Source: Callipepla californica brunnescens (lineage: Eukaryota; Chordata; Aves; Galliformes; Odontophoridae). Taken from it: a stretch of 64,000 nucleotides of DNA. The notes under the pieces were generated by a model. That model made no database searches. It was not told where the DNA came from and saw only the letters and a program-made list of their open reading frames with translations. The position numbers were made by a program, and so were the translations under genes. The stretch is from positions 41,706,233 to 41,770,232 of the forward strand of contig JALIRH010000002.1 of the NCBI GenBank assembly GCA_023055505.1. The letters run 5' to 3'. Every line of letters begins with the position of its first letter. Position 1 is the stretch's first letter. Shown piece after piece: positions 20,852 through 36,013 of this stretch.

Positions 20852-23800
20852 TGCTTTCTAAATGCACTTGAAACCAGCTGGGTTAACAGAGATTTGTTCA
20901 CCACCCTCTTAATCAAGGGCCTCGTCTTAAGGCTGAAATGGGCTAGGAAGCTTTGCCGTGGGTTGCAGAGACAGCATAGATAAGTGGTAGCTTCTGCTTG
21001 GAAAGGGGATGATTAGCTCCAGGCATTGGGAAACCTGAAGGAGCACCTTCTGACTGGTTAGCTGTATGGAAATGATACATGCCCACGCTCTTCTGGTCAG
21101 CATATTTTGCCTCTCCTTTCTGTGCACATCTTTGTGTATTTTATGCAAAGCAGAATTCATCGATGTGCTTGAAGTACTCCAAAAGTAAAGGGTGAAAAGC
21201 ACAAAGGAAAATCAAAGCATATTTTTAATGTCAGATCCTAACAGAGAAGTGATGGTAGGTGGAACTACTTCATTTCAGCCTCAGAAACATAACTACTACA
21301 TTTTAGACAAGGAACTACGTAAATAGCCTGTTTCCATATTCAACGTTCATAGCAGATAAAAATTGAATCTTCCAGTGTGCCTTGAGGAAAGCTCCATGTG
21401 ACTGCTGAGCTGTGCATGCAGAGTGCACATCAGGCTGCAGGTCACAGCAGTCCCTTCCACCTCTACTCTCTTACTAGGGAGGAGATAGGTCATGTTTGCC
21501 TTCTAGGCTGATCTATTTGCTTGTCCATGTGAGCTCAGTGGTTATACTAGGGACAAGAGGAATGATCACCCTTGTCCTTCTATTTACTGCACAAAAAACA
21601 GAGATTGTTGGTTTCTGGGAAGTTCATCATTTTATGAACTTGGTCTCCTGTAACAAGAAAAATCCCTAGGGGAACAAAAAGTTTATCTCCCCACCACAGA
21701 AAGTTTCTCTACCCTCCCCACTCTTCTCTATGTGGATGGACAGGCTGGGTCAGAATGTAATAGTTCATGATCCTGTGGCTTTCTGTTCATGATTCATCGC
21801 TGAAACACCCCCAGTGACACTTGGCCATCAGATTATCTTACAGACACATAGCATTGGTCCAGAATTCCTGCCGTATCAGTTGTTCACTGCCTGCTTTTGA
21901 AAACCCCTTTCATTATAATAAGGGAGTTATCTCTGAGCTGAATAAAGTATATCTGCTAAGTAAGGATTCTGATGTGGGAATCGGCAATGAAGTCAAAGAG
22001 AATTTCTCTGCATTGTCTGTGTGTTGAGAAAAGCACTAGTATTCATAGGATCAGGACAAACTGCCTATATTCATTATGAAATGAAATTGATACCCTGCAG
22101 TAGAGATCCTTGTTTCAAGATTTACTTTGCTGCTCCATTCCACATGATCCATAAAGAATCCAGTGATTACTTTTGTAAAGAAATTACTCAGACCTTGTTT
22201 GATCAAAAACTGAGGTGACACAGTAAAAGGTGACACTGTTCCTTTGCTCTCGTAGATCAAATAGCTGTGGTGTTCCAGAAGGAAAAAATATCTACTTCAG
22301 AATTACTGAGGGAATGTATATGGTCTGTATTGTGTGGGAAATCAGTTTTGATGATTGCCACTGACCCTGCTAGCTTTAAGCTTGTCAATCTTTGCAGCTG
22401 ATAGTCTGGGGTTTTGAGCAAGTACTTAACTAGTTTTTAAAGAAGTGTTGAGTAGTTGTATGCGCTATAGGACAACCTGACTGTGTGAGTGGCAGATTTT
22501 CAGTTTGCAATATGTCCTCTATAAAGAATCACACTTTTCCTTTAGAACAAATGAGAAAAAACATTCCTGCGTTCATCAGATTCTGGGAGCTACATGACAA
22601 CAAGCAGGAAGTCAGAAAACCATGGAAAAAGAGGGCATCATAATCCATAACACTGCATAATTAATCACTTTCTCAAAAAAACAGTCTTAAAAGCCTTGAA
22701 GTGTTTATAAGCTTCCAGTGGTCTATTAATAAAATAGTCAAAATGGAAATTAACTCTTGAAAATATGATGGTAGGTAAAATGAAATTTTCCATGGGATAA
22801 AATTAGTCCAGAGGTATGCATCTCTTTGTCTCCTGTTACTTTAGAAAGAATCAATGAAAAAATCTAGCTTTTGAGTTCAACTGAAGGTACGTGCAGTAGT
22901 GTATGGGATAGTAATTAGCTCTACAGAGCAAGGAAAAATGTTAGCAAAGGAGCCATATCATCTAAAAATAAAGCTGTTCCAATGGTTTAGCAGATTGGCT
23001 AAACAGCACAGTTTCTGAGGCAGGAACTATCAAGAAATTCAGGCATTTCTTTGTTCTTCATCATATTTTTCCATTGCCAATCATATATATTTTTTTTAAC
23101 TAAGACCCAATTGGTTTACAATACACACTCATCGTTTCACATGCCAAATAACAACTATTAAAGGAATGCTAAGGCAAAAATAAAAAATAAAAAAAAAAGA
23201 ATCTGACAGAAGCAAGAAACATTGTAGTTGCAGATTAAACATTCAAGGTTTAATATAAGGGGCACCACAGGAAGACATTAATGTGGAACCTAATTTTGGA
23301 TATGTAATGATAATGATTATTCACCAACAGCTAATAAGAATAATCAGCATTTATATTAGTGTTTTGCCTCGTATATGGTCTAGGTACAGAGAATAACACT
23401 GACATGAATATATCTTTCAAAAATGAATGAGGAAAGTGGGGGAAAGCAGGTCTGTGCCATACGGTAGGAGAGTGCTTGTAGGAGCACTTCACACAGCCTC
23501 CCTCCATTTGTGATTAAAAAAAAAAAAACAAAAAAAAAAACCAAGAAGGGTATTTATGTGGGTGGGCTCTGAGCTTGGCGAGCTAAGCTGAAGCAGTACA
23601 GTGTGTTTTGGGAAAGCTCAGACTAATGTCTGGCTAAAGTGAAAGGAGCTGGGAGCATGTTGTTTTTATGATCGGTTCATTTGATTTGTGCTCAGAGAAC
23701 TTTTTCATTTTGTTTTTAGTTAATTTTTCAGCTTTTATTATACTAACTGAACACTGAAATAGATTATATTATTGATTTGTTAGGAACATAATAATAATAT

Positions 23801-26800
23801 TGACATAAATTTAGATTAAATGTTGTAATAATGACGTAAAATCTCTTATTAATCTTCAGAAGAAAAAGCATGTGCATACATGTTGAGCCGGTCTAAAGGT
23901 TCAGGATGTTAGTCATTTCTAATCCTATTATTTCCTTAGAAGGCTAAAGCTTTTACATATTGATCATAGAATGACTCAGAAATTGGACTCTCAGTTCAGA
24001 CACAGGATTTTCACAGTGGTTTTGGGACTGATTCTGGCTGACATTAAGCCATTGTGCTTGTCTATTCAAGCTCTGGTCTCCCATACCCATCAAGCTGCCT
24101 TTAGCTAGCAGTGATGCTTCTGTCCCACAGCTCCCATGCTCTGATCACTCATCCCATTGTGCTGGCAGCATTTTTTTCTTATGGTTGAGACCGTAAGTGC
24201 TCATGAGGCCAGAAGGGAGTAACTTTGGGAACCCAAGCAAGTTATAACTAACCTATTTCTCTCTCACCCCCTCCCCTGGGTTAGTTTTATCCAGGATCAG
24301 ATTTTCACTCCATATCACTGTGTGCCTACATTAGCATTGCAAAAGACATGAAAGATCAGGTCTGCTCCTTTGTCAGCCGCGTTCAAGGCCTGTGCAGATC
24401 CATGGCTCTGCCACATGGTTTCTGCTCTTCCCCTGGGAGCTGAGCTGACTGCAGGTGGCACAGGCATGATGGTGACCTATTTTACCAGGATCTTGGCCCA
24501 AATGCAAGCTCAGTTTTCTCTCTAGAGAGAGTCTGGTTTTAATATGAGATAGGTAAAAATGTAAATGGGGTTGTCTCAATGTAACCCTCCTAACAGGTCA
24601 CAGGCCTCAGTTTGGCCTAGAAAGCAGCTTCTCCCCAGGTGCTGTCTACGTATGCAGATGGTCACCAACCACCTTCTCCTGTCCTCTGAGCTAATGAGGA
24701 AGGAGACAGCTGTGGCCCTGTAAAGGTCAGGTGTATGGCAGTGCTCACACAAGTCAGTTGTACTGACAGAGCGCTGCAGTATGTGCTAACACAGCTAAAT
24801 GGTATGTGCTCCATCAATGGGAGAACGAACAGAGCTGGACCATAAATAACGCCATCTATCTGGCCAACGTGTGCTCGGGTTGGTGAGGCAGATTATGAAT
24901 CAACTGGTTTGATGGACATTGACATCATGACACTGTCATGAGCAAACTCTTCCACTACCTGCTGGCTAAATGCTGGTCTCTCAGCTGTCTCATGCCATGA
25001 GAATGAGATTGAGTTATTGCATTCGTGAGCATTAATCTTGGGCTCATATCAGTTGTATAAAACCATAACAGAGAGCCAGGAAACTTCCAGCTCATTCTTT
25101 ATCTTTTTTTCTTCTATAAAATGTGAATGATTTTTTGGAATAAAAACAAAACAAAAAACACACTGCTGTGCTTAGACCTCTGCCAAATTACAGTTCCAAG
25201 CACATTTTTATGGCAGGGCTTAAAGTAGAAATGTGAGTAGAATCTTAATTACAGAGTTGCTACAGGACACACATGATCACTTGCCAATAACTATCATGCT
25301 GTATAGTGAAGTATCATCTTCTAGGCCTCCTTTAGCACCACTACCTATATTCCATGTTTCTTTTTTTTACAAGACAAAATCTGTACTTTAATTTGATTAT
25401 GCAAACAGCATGTAACCTTATTAACATGTTAACTATTATATTCTGACTCAGTTTCTTTCATTTTTTTTTCATCTAAACTCTGTGGAGAGAAAGGAGATGA
25501 TCCCAGTTTTATTTATATATACAAAGTAATATTAGCACAATTCTGAAAGCATGCTGCAGGCCAAATTATTTAAATACATCATTAATTTCTTGTCCGCAGT
25601 TGAAATCAGAATCATGTGAATGGATGTGAAATTGCCCCCAAACTATATTATGATATAAACTAAGTGGGGAGAATTCAATTGCATGATATTGCTGATATTT
25701 ATCCTCCTTTGCAAGAGGTTGTATTTAGATGTACAGGACACGTTGTGTAATGGGAATATATTGGTTAATGGTGGGTCAGAGCACATAGGACAACCTTCCC
25801 ACAGGCCTAGCTGGACACACCACCACCAGTCTCAGTGGTGCTGTATCCATACATGCTATCAGCAAATCTGGTCCCACACCTGCAGGCAGCGACAGCAATG
25901 TTAGAGCAAATATGAACAAGAATAACTCTACTAATGATCTTGAACTGAGATCACTGGTGACACAGTTCAATTACAACATTAGTTCCTGGTGTCAGAGAGG
26001 GGTTAAAACAGAATGTAATGACTCTTTAGCAGACAGATTTGGAGCAATTAGAAATCTGAAAATGTCTCTCTATGTAACTAAAAATATAATTGCTTTTAAA
26101 TAGCTAGGCTATGGAATCTTTTCTTCTTTTCTCTTTCTTTTTCTGCACTGAAAACTGTGAGTTTTACTCCCATTACTCATCTACATGGACTTAATTGACT
26201 GAGGTTCTAAACCCCAACCCTCTAGTGAGTACTGATGAGGTTTTAAATTACTCTGAATTGGGAGCACTTTAAAATACAGGCAAGGAAGTGTGCTCAGGCA
26301 ATATACCGAGTGAGGTAGTGGGTTTCGATTATTTCAGTTTCACATCTTTGCATAAAACATCACTAAGGCCACCTTGGAAAGAACAACCCTGCCTACTGTT
26401 GGTCACTGCATTGTTCCTAGGCTCTGATTTCTGCAGATATTTCCAGCTGGTCACAAGGAGTGCACAGAACTTGTGTTTGTTATCCTTGGCCATAGCAGTA
26501 ATGACCAATGAGGCCAAAGTATTTTCAATGGATGATGACCTTGAAGTGACTTCTGCAGCTTAGCTGAAAACTTGCAGGTCGGGAAGGAATGGATGGGAAT
26601 GGGAGAAGGCCAACTTCATGAAGGAGTCTGATGTTTCCTGACCGGGGTCTTCTCTGTTTTCCTGGCTATCTTCTACATCAGAGATCCAAAGTAAGACTAT
26701 GTACACCACAACATTCCTTTGATAGACATCCTTATGTTTTCATCTTCTTTGGTTCTGAAGCCCTGCATTTCTGGTGTCCTTGGATGGCAAATATCTAGTT

Positions 26801-29800
26801 ATTGACTGTTTTGGCACCTGCATCTTTACATCTTTAGTTCCTAAATGTTGAGTATAATCACTTGTAATGTACTGAAATGAGAAGAAGTGCTAATGGAACA
26901 CAAAGCAGTCATACTGTGTGGACAGACCATTCTGTACTTGGTTGCAAGCAGTTTTTCATCCCTACTGCTCTGTTCTGAAGTGTTTCCTTGCATCGAAGGG
27001 AGGTGAAGCTTCCTTGGGTTCTGCACCATAGATATTCTGAACAGCGGTGTTTCCATATGACAAAGAGCTGGAGAGCCAGATCTTGCAGTTCCCTCCTTCC
27101 ATACCTCAGATGTGTCAGACTTCAGGAAGAAAGCAAAGCCAGAAAGCAAAGTCTCTCAGCTGTCAGTGTGTGATCATAACCTGCTGATGCAATGTAGACC
27201 CAGAACTACTCTCGGCATTGATGGAGTTAGGCAGAAAATCAAGGAGCTGAGTAAATTCCACTTGTGCACCTATAATGAGATTTTGTGGGCAGAGAGGTTC
27301 TTTCTGCAGGGGTTTGGTGGGTTGCTGCTGCCCTTCCATGCCCTCCAAAAACAGAACGGCACGGTGCAAAGCCACTGGGGCAGCAGCTCATTTTTAGGGC
27401 AGTATAAGAGGAGCACAGAATTTTTCATCTCTCCTCTTCCAGTTCTGTAACTTGTTTTTGTTGTGGTGAGCAAACTTCCATGACAGACATGACGACAGAG
27501 GAATACTGACAGCTCTATAATAAACAGCTACCTCCCAGATGTCAGAGACATGAGACAAAATGCATATCAGATTGGCTAAATCATCTCTGCCTGAAATCCG
27601 ATAGCGCTGACAAGTAGTAAGGAATGCCAGTTTCATTGCCCCTGTGATTTTGTTTCAGACATAAGGAACAGCAGAAACCAAAAATCTTTTTGAGCTAAAC
27701 CTTAAACAGTGAGACTCTGACAGTTCTTCAAAGTGCTGACCCCAAATGGGAGGACAGGCTGAATGTTGGCATGAGAGCCAAAGCAAATATACATGCATTT
27801 CTATCATTTTTATGGCACTACCAGATGTTCTGCTTCATCTTCTACAGTGCTAATGTAGGTAATGAGGCTGCCTGAAAACATCAGGGCACTTGACCTTGAA
27901 TGGAATTTTCCTTATTCCTATGAACAACAAGGTTGCTTTTGTTAGCTAGGGAGGCAATAAATGTTTATGCCTAATTTAAGCAATTGCAGACAGTACCTAT
28001 TATGTTTGGGGTAGTGGATTTTAACAGCAAAGACGAATTGGAAAAAAAAAAGTATAACTGCCTTTTTATTAAGACGTAAATCTATGGAGGTTTAATTGGA
28101 AGGAGACAGGTGAAGGAGAGCAGTACTTTGCCTTCCTCCAGAAATTCTCCCACATAACATTCTCAGCAGGGTAGCAAGTGCCAACAAATACTGCTGAGGA
28201 AACAGAAGACAGAATGATTTTATCACAAGAACAGTTTTCACTGGGAATCCTGTGATCTGCAGGTAAGTTATTATTACTGACACTTGCCACTTCTGTGGGT
28301 TGATTAATTGTTCCAAGGATATCAAATACATCTCTGTAGAATCCAGACTGTTTGCTTAAGAAGTAAACAGTGTTAGATCCTTGTTAGTGATTCCTGATGG
28401 CTCAATTTTTTGTTTCCTGACCACATTTTTAATTTTCACCTATGCAACCCTTATGTCTATTTCCAAGTGATATTATATCACTCCAGAGTTGCAGGAGACA
28501 ACACAGTCGATTACAGCAAAACTCTAATAATTAGGAGTTCCTGGATTCAAACTGTGATTAGCCATTAACCTATAGAGTGACCTCAGACGTGTCTCTTAAT
28601 TCTCTTGTCCCTCAGTTTAGCAATCTAATTTGTTTTCAAACAATTACAACACCTAGCCAAAAGATTAAGAGCCTCCTGTGTGCCAGCTATCATGTGAACA
28701 GGGAATTAAACAGTGACAAAAAGAAAACAGAGAAGGTGACAGTGGGTGCTCAGACAGTTACCAAAAAAGAAATGGAAAGGTTCAGCTTTCATGAGACTGC
28801 CTTGTTGTACTGCCTGATCTTTAATACTAAGCACATCCTTTTTTCTACTAACTTCATCTGCTTGCTTTCTTTTTTTTTTCTTCTTCTTTCAGATTTCTTG
28901 ACTAAAAAAAGTCTGGCACACAGGTTTCTTTTAGTATTAATGTAATTTTATGGCTGGAGGAAGATTCCATGCCTGGAAAAATCTGGAAGCGCATTCAAAT
29001 CTTCATTGGCTGCTTCAGCTCCTACTGGTGTCTTATTTTTTCTGAACATGTAAAATAATTCACTATAGAAATTAAAAATGTGGAAGACATGAGTTTGTAA
29101 ACAATGTGAGCTCAGTTCTGAAATGCTTTTACACCACCCTAGGCACAAAGAGAGATGTCTGACACCAGGGGTTTCAAGCATACCTTTCTGTGAGCTCTGC
29201 TTGCCCCGATGTGAAACTGGGACCTGTGAGGATGCACTTGCCTGCAGGTGCTAACAAATTCAGCTGCTCTGCTCATCACAGCCCATCCAAGTCATGGTTG
29301 CTCCAGCCACACCTCCAGACACGCTATTGACACAGTGTGGGTTACAGCACAAGAAATTAATGCTTAGATTGTTATAGTGTGGGGTGTCTCCGCACTAGGC
29401 TCTGGTTTGCACTGTGTGGGCTCAGTCCTGTCTCTTGTTCCTACTTCATTCACTGCACTTCATCACCACAACAGACCAGTAGCCACAGATCTGTCTTCGC
29501 ACAGACTTTAATGCCTGTTGCCAGATGGAAATTGGTCTCTAAAGGGAAAACAGAACAAATTCTCAATTAAAACATTTCGTATCTGGATTGATTATATCTT
29601 CCCTCTTAATTACGACTCTTCTGCGCTCCCTGCAGTTCAGATCCCTGAAGGAGGGCTGTTTGCAGGTCATACGTGCATCTCTCTCTGCCTCAATCTATAG
29701 AATGACTCAGTGCCATACTCGTTCACCATTCTGGCCAATCCAGAGTGCTGACATTCGCAGTCCACTGCCTGTCTCTTATCCTGTGCCCACCAGCTCTCTT

Positions 29801-32800
29801 GCCTGAGGCACTGCTGAGTCACTGTGCTGTGCTTTTTTCTGTCCCTCCTTGGTTGAAAGACACCCAACACTCCCAAATATATCTTTTATTTTTCCAGAAC
29901 CACCTCTTAATCTGTGCGTGTGACAATCTGAGGATTGAGAAGACAAGATTTGCTGGCACTATCATTTAATAACCCCATAATGTATTCTGACAAAGAAGCT
30001 TTTGGGCCTGGTCATACATGATGCTTTCCATTGGTGGGAATCAAAGTGCTTGATAAATGGATGCACTGTCATTTTGCAAATGGGAAGAGGGATGAAGAGT
30101 AGAGCCTAGCACAAGGAGGGCATACTCTCACGGCTTTTAGGAAGCACTGAAATGTAAATAATGAAGAGAAAGGAAGAAGGCTGCATACCTAACCCCTTCA
30201 CCTCAGCATTATGCACTGGGATCTCCCCTGCCTGACACTGCTGACACAGCGTTATCTTCCATGAACTGGCTGGTATTTCAAGATACAACATTTTAATTAT
30301 TAATAAAAGGAGCTTTGAGACATCATGCCCTATTAGAGAAACCTCTTATGGCGAAGCTCTGCAGATGGGGCAGGATGTCAGCTTAAACGACGCGATTAAT
30401 ATTTATGCTGCTTGATAAGCTCATTTAGACCCTGTCCCTCACTAGGTTTTCGTGAACGTTACATTCCCCATTTGCAGCCCTCCCTTCCCTGCTCTTGCAC
30501 CTACACTGGCAGCAGCTGTGAGGCTGCCCAGCTCCAAGGTCAGGCTGCAGCACTGGGAGCAGGCTGCATGCTGCAAAGCACCTACCCCCAGCCTGAACCT
30601 CTTTGCAAGGGAGAAGAGCAGGGGGAGCTGCTGGTATCTATTTAAGTGCAAAACAGGATGTACGGAAGCACAGAGCTCAGGCGGTCAATCTAGGATTAGG
30701 ATAGTGGGTTTAAGTTTTGACAGGGTTTTAGTTGATGCAGAAGGAGAACAATAAGAAACTCAGGGCAGGGAAGCTCCTGGAAAAAGATTAAGTGATCCCC
30801 GTGAAATGGTTCTGCAAGCCATAATAGTGCAGGAAGCGTCATATTTATACAGTCTAAAATTTAAAGGAACAAGATCCCAGAGTGTCTATCACGATTTCCT
30901 TCAAGAAAAGTTCCCCTATCTTTTACAATCATGCTGAGTTGCCTTATTTTACCTCTCAGTGACATTATCAGCCCAAGGCCTATCAATTCATCAATGTGGG
31001 ACAATTCACTCATGGCACACTTTAAATGAAATATCCACAAATTGGATTACAGCCCCAAAGCGCTCAGTAATTCATGCTTTCACTGCATAATAACAAGTGT
31101 GCTTGCACAGGAAAAGAGGCACTGAATTTTGCATAAAGCCTTGCTTTTTCAGTTTTATGTAATGAGAGTAGACAAAAAAAAACGGTGTTGTGCCTAGTCA
31201 GCAGGACTAACCTTAAACCTCCCCATCTGTGAGCGAATGCACGGCAGTGAGCATTAGAGGGCAGCACAGTAACACTTTCCCACCCGCAAAGAAAAGGGTT
31301 TTAGGATGCCGTCACTTCCCAGGGTCCCAGTTCCTACAGTTCTGTTAGACTTCCATGTCTTTCATAGATGCACCCATTGAGAGATGTGTTTATAAGGCCT
31401 GGGATACAAGGGATGGAGACAGTGTTGGTCACAGGATCAGGTAAAAGAGCTTTCATATTTTGGCTTCTGATCAAGTTCCTCCCCTTGCTCTCTCTTTTAG
31501 CCAAGCCATATTTGTCCATTTGTGGTTTTCTTTCTTTGCCCTCACTTTATAAAGCTTCTAATGCTGTTTTCTTTTCTGGGGGAGTGCAGAGAATCAATCC
31601 AGTGCAATGATTAACACACCAGTTGCATCATGATTGAAGCACATTGTATCTTCCAGACACCAACAAAAAAAAAAAGTCTGTCTTTGGAAAGGGCAAGTTT
31701 AAACATGAAAAGAACTAATGATCTGTAATAATGGCAAATCACCCTGTGTGTTATCTAATTTACTAGCACCAGGCACCTTGGCAATTTTTGTGCTCTGAGT
31801 AGGAGACTGGATCTTGGTAAATAATCCATAATTGCACTACTGTCGGACGAAGATTGATTCAAGGGAGCCATTTTTATCCTGCACATTCTGAAAGATTTTT
31901 TTTTTCCTTTCTTCTCTTATGACTAAGTCACTTCACTTGCAACAAGATAAATAAGTTCACACTGTATCAAATGTATACATTAAAATGTTACAGAACTCCT
32001 CCCTTTCTCAGACAAGCCCGAAGACTGATCCAATTATAACAGGATGAGACATCTCTTGTTCCTGACTAGGTGTCACGATGAGCCCAGCTGGAGATCCAGA
32101 CCAGCAAGTGACCTCCAGACTGTCACTCTGCAGACCAGCAGGCTGGAAACAAAGCTAATGAGGAGGTGACGGATCCATCCCCAGCAGACAGCCTTTCCCT
32201 CTCTGACTTGTGCCCTCCCCATCCTCCCTGAGGCACACTGCCTGCTCTCAGAGGACCAGTGCTGATCAGAGACAAACACTGAGCATCCCACACCATGCTG
32301 TACTGCCTGTGAGTGTCCTGAGGCAATGTAGCTCAGTGAGGCTTAGGAGGCATGAGACTCACAAAAAAGAGATGCCTGGCACTAAAAGGAAGCAAGAAAA
32401 CTCCTTTACAGCTAATTAGGATGGTATGGTGTCCTAACTCAATTTTTCAGGCAGATAAGAAGCTTTTTCTACATGGTAGGGAAGGGAAAGCCTGTGAACA
32501 GATGCCTGGGGGCCTGCACCACACATTCAAAAAGCAGAAAGAAACAAGGAAGAAGAGAAAAATTCTGCTTGCATTCTTTCAGCAGACCAGCTGAATGAAA
32601 GCTTGTATCATTGAATTAGCTTTTAAAATTGAACAGATCTTGCATAGATGAGGCCAATGCTTTCATTCTTGTACGCTCAGTTTGACATTCTTTACCCACT
32701 CATTCAAACACTACCCGCTATCACTGAACTGTGCTGCAGGGTACTTGACAAAACAGTGAAAAAACGAAAACATACACAAATAAAACTTGGCATGCTATGT

Positions 32801-35205
32801 CTTTCTGCCTATGTAGATCAACAGCCTTGCATTTGTCACGGATTTCTTCAAAACAGTGTTCCTTTCCAGTAGATGGTAATTTAGCATTGTCCAGGGAAAA
32901 CTCTGTTATTTCATGTATTTATTTGTACCACACTTGACTGGAATCTGAGCAAGGAAAAAGAGTCATGTGAATAAACAGACTAAATAGTTTTGGAGGAAAA
33001 AATGGTACAATTGTTGTGTCTAGATTGCCTCTTGGAGCAAGCTCTGGTTCATACTTGTCCCACTCACATGATTTTCCTGGTTATCACCTTACGTGGAGCT
33101 GGGATATAATTAAACATTTGTATGGATCATATACATGTGTATATATATAAACAAAATCCAGTCATATATCTCTCTATATTACTTATTCATAAAAATCTCT
33201 TGCATCTGTAATCCAGTGGTTCATGGGTGTCAGCACTATCCAATGGAGAGGGCTTTCTCCAACAAGTTGTACCCTTCTGTGGTAAAGTCTTTCAAAACAT
33301 GTACAGATTATGAAAATGAACAAGAATGCCAATTACTACAAGCTGTCAGTGCAAGTTGTACTGACAGTGCAGGAAAGGTATGCACTCATGCAAAGAAATC
33401 CAGTATGTCCTGAAACTAACTCACTAAGTGCTGAATACATGCTGAAATATCTATGCAGCTCCTTATCTTGTATGTTACTGTGGACTAAGGGAGGTTCACT
33501 GTTTCTGTGTACTTCTAGTACCTTTCTAGATAGCTTGGGCCTGTCTCATCAAGTGTCCAGAAAAACTAAGCAAGAATTTTGATTACTGCGTGGCTAGCCT
33601 GTGAATTCTCTGCCAGCTTTTCCTGCTCAGTTGAATTGTTGAACCTAGCTCTTTTGCAGCACATAACAGTGAAACTATATAAGTTTAATTTACTTTTCAT
33701 TTAGGTCTACAAAAAGCTTCAAAGTAAAAAAAAATAGCACAGCTGTGCAAAGGAGTGAGCTCCAGCAAATGACCTGTCAAGTTCTAAAAGCCTATTGCTT
33801 CCTTTTAGAAAGTGAGGACCTGTCTGCCTGCCTGCCTACACCACCTGGCTGGATAAACGCAAGGCAGGGTTTGACAAAACTTGTCATGTGTCTGTGGAGC
33901 CTCTCCAAGGTACTGGAAGGGGTGAAGGGATGTCAAACATACCCTCTTCTTCTTTTTTATGGCAGTAGATATCTAACTGTCATGAACCCAAGCCCACGGA
34001 AGGACTTCTTAGACTAGAAAAAAACTTTCTACTGAAAGTCTGTCCCATTTTGCACCTGAGAAATTGTGGTCAGTTGGGTTTTCTTGTATAAAGTTCTTCA
34101 GCGCCACATCCTAACTCAACATGCTGGATCGTATGCTCATGAGACAGTTCCCTACCTGTTCAGGTATGTCACTTTTTGTAGCTGCTTGCCAATGTGTTTC
34201 TGTGACTGGGAGATACTCACCTATGGCCTAGGAATTTGAGAATTCAAACACAACTGCAGGGATAAAGCACACTCCCACAGCTTCTGCTCAGCTGCTCCAG
34301 CAGCCTCCTCCCACCTTAATCTGTTCAGGAGCAACAAATATGGGAACTTTGTGGACAGCTTCCCAGATGTATCTGCTCTTCATTTTTCCTACTAGGGACT
34401 CTGGCAAATTTTTCTAATTAGCACTGAAGTTTTGAAAGCCACCTCAATTTTGTGTAGTGACAGCGTCCACTCAGGTTGCCAGATGCCTGAGGTCAGATGC
34501 TTGGGTGCAGTGCCTGTCTTTATAAGAGTCAGTGACTTCAAAAGCACCTAGACAGAGTGTTTCAGGGGTAATATTCTGCCTCTTCTGTTGAACAAAAAAA
34601 ATAAGATTTCTCAGGCAAGTGTGACAGTTTAACAGGGAACAAAGCAAAGGATTGGGAAACGAGCCTTCCAGTTCCTAATTGTAAGAATACAATAGGTATG
34701 CTTTTGGCAGTGATTTAATAGTACAAATAGCATTGACATTCTTTTCTTCTCAGCACGGTCATAAATAATTATAAAACAATAATTTTCTGGCTATAATTTC
34801 CTTCCTTTCTAACCTGAACCTGGTCTGGGGAGTGTTTCCCTAGATGATTCTCTTCTCTGGTTTTCGATACTGTGACCAATCCATACATTTGGAAGGCGCA
34901 GCAGAAGAAATTCTTATATTTTTTCTCCTGATATATTGTTGTGGTCCTTGTGATGTTCCTGGTGCTAACATAGCAGTGCTTGAGATTTGCCTGTGGAGAT
35001 GTGTGGAGGAAAGGCTGATGTGTGATTTGATGTGATCTTTTGTAAGCCTCAGCTACTTTGTAGGGGCTTCTTGTATTCTGCTTAGAGTGCCCTAAAAGTC
35101 TGGGACCAACTTTTGGGTGAGTTCCCTCTTTATGTGAGACGTAGTTGGAGTAAGGGCTATTTGTGGTTTGTGTAAGTTTTCAGACTGGTATAATTTGTCC
35201 TCATT
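20852..35205. other. Long non-coding stretch
   Basis: No gene or transposon recognised in 14 kb. A-rich runs occur at about 23166-23200 and 23516-23541, and a short TGCC run near 33824-33838. The part from about 30290 to 32060 is free of recognisable repeats and has scattered CpG and homeodomain-like TAATTA/ATTAAT motifs. Longer frames such as 28577-28945 and 27112-27450 have no recognisable domain. Confidence 0.55.
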
Positions 35206-35421
35206 CAGGCATGTCCAACCCTCAGGCTTCAGGCTGCATGTGGCCTGACACAACTGTTGCATTGGCTCGGCCACTGCCCCATGTTCCCTGCCCAGCCCTG
35301 GGAGAGCACCCACTGCTCTGCAGCAGCCCAGCTTTGCTGTGCTATTAATACTGTCTGAGCAGGAACCAGGCCATGGGGAGGGTGCAGTGTAGTGCCAGCT
35401 CAAGCTATAACAAATAACTGT

Positions 35422-35919
35422 ATGCATTTTGATACGTTGGCTGAACACAGACCTGTGAACAGCAAAAAATGTGCAACCCCGCTTTTTGTTCTGAGAAAGG
35501 AATTTGAGAACAGGTTTCAAGATTGCAAAAAAAAAATCTTTTTTTTTTTTTTTTAATACACTTGCAAATCCATTTTCAGACAACATAAATACATTTCCTA
35601 GGAATTTTCAGACTGATTGTGTAGAGTTGCAATGCAGCTCAAAAATATGACTGTGTCTCTTTACTTTTATAAGCCCTCGCTTACCAAAGAAAAACATTCC
35701 TCACTTCACAGTCACGTCTTATTCATGTCATCACTTTGAGGTAGCACACACGATTGTGAACAGCTGTCTTCAAGGAGGAAGCACAGGAGGAGTAAAATTT
35801 AATCAAAAATCTCTGATGAACACTTTGAGAACTCACTGAGAATTGCAGCCACTGACATCAAAACAGATATTGATGCATTAGTTTCTCAAAAACAGGGTCA
35901 CATATCCCACCCATTCTGT
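35422..35919 (+). pseudogene. hAT transposase C-terminal remnant
   Basis: Conserved pieces appear in several frames. They include KEFENRFQDC (about 35496-35530), LANPFSDN then VELQCSSK (about 35561-35650), a GST-CEQL-type block near 35736-35770, and ISDEHFENSLRIAATDIK through KQGHISH (about 35811-35919). Together these form the end of a hAT transposase and its C-terminal dimerisation region. Frame changes, stop codons and a poly(T) run near 35538-35554 disable it. Confidence 0.8.
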
Positions 35920-36013
35920 GTTCTTAATGCACTATTTTTTTGTCTCAATAAAAAATATTAAAGATTAAACTAAGTTTTGTTACTTGCATACATGAACTAT
36001 ATTATATATTTTA

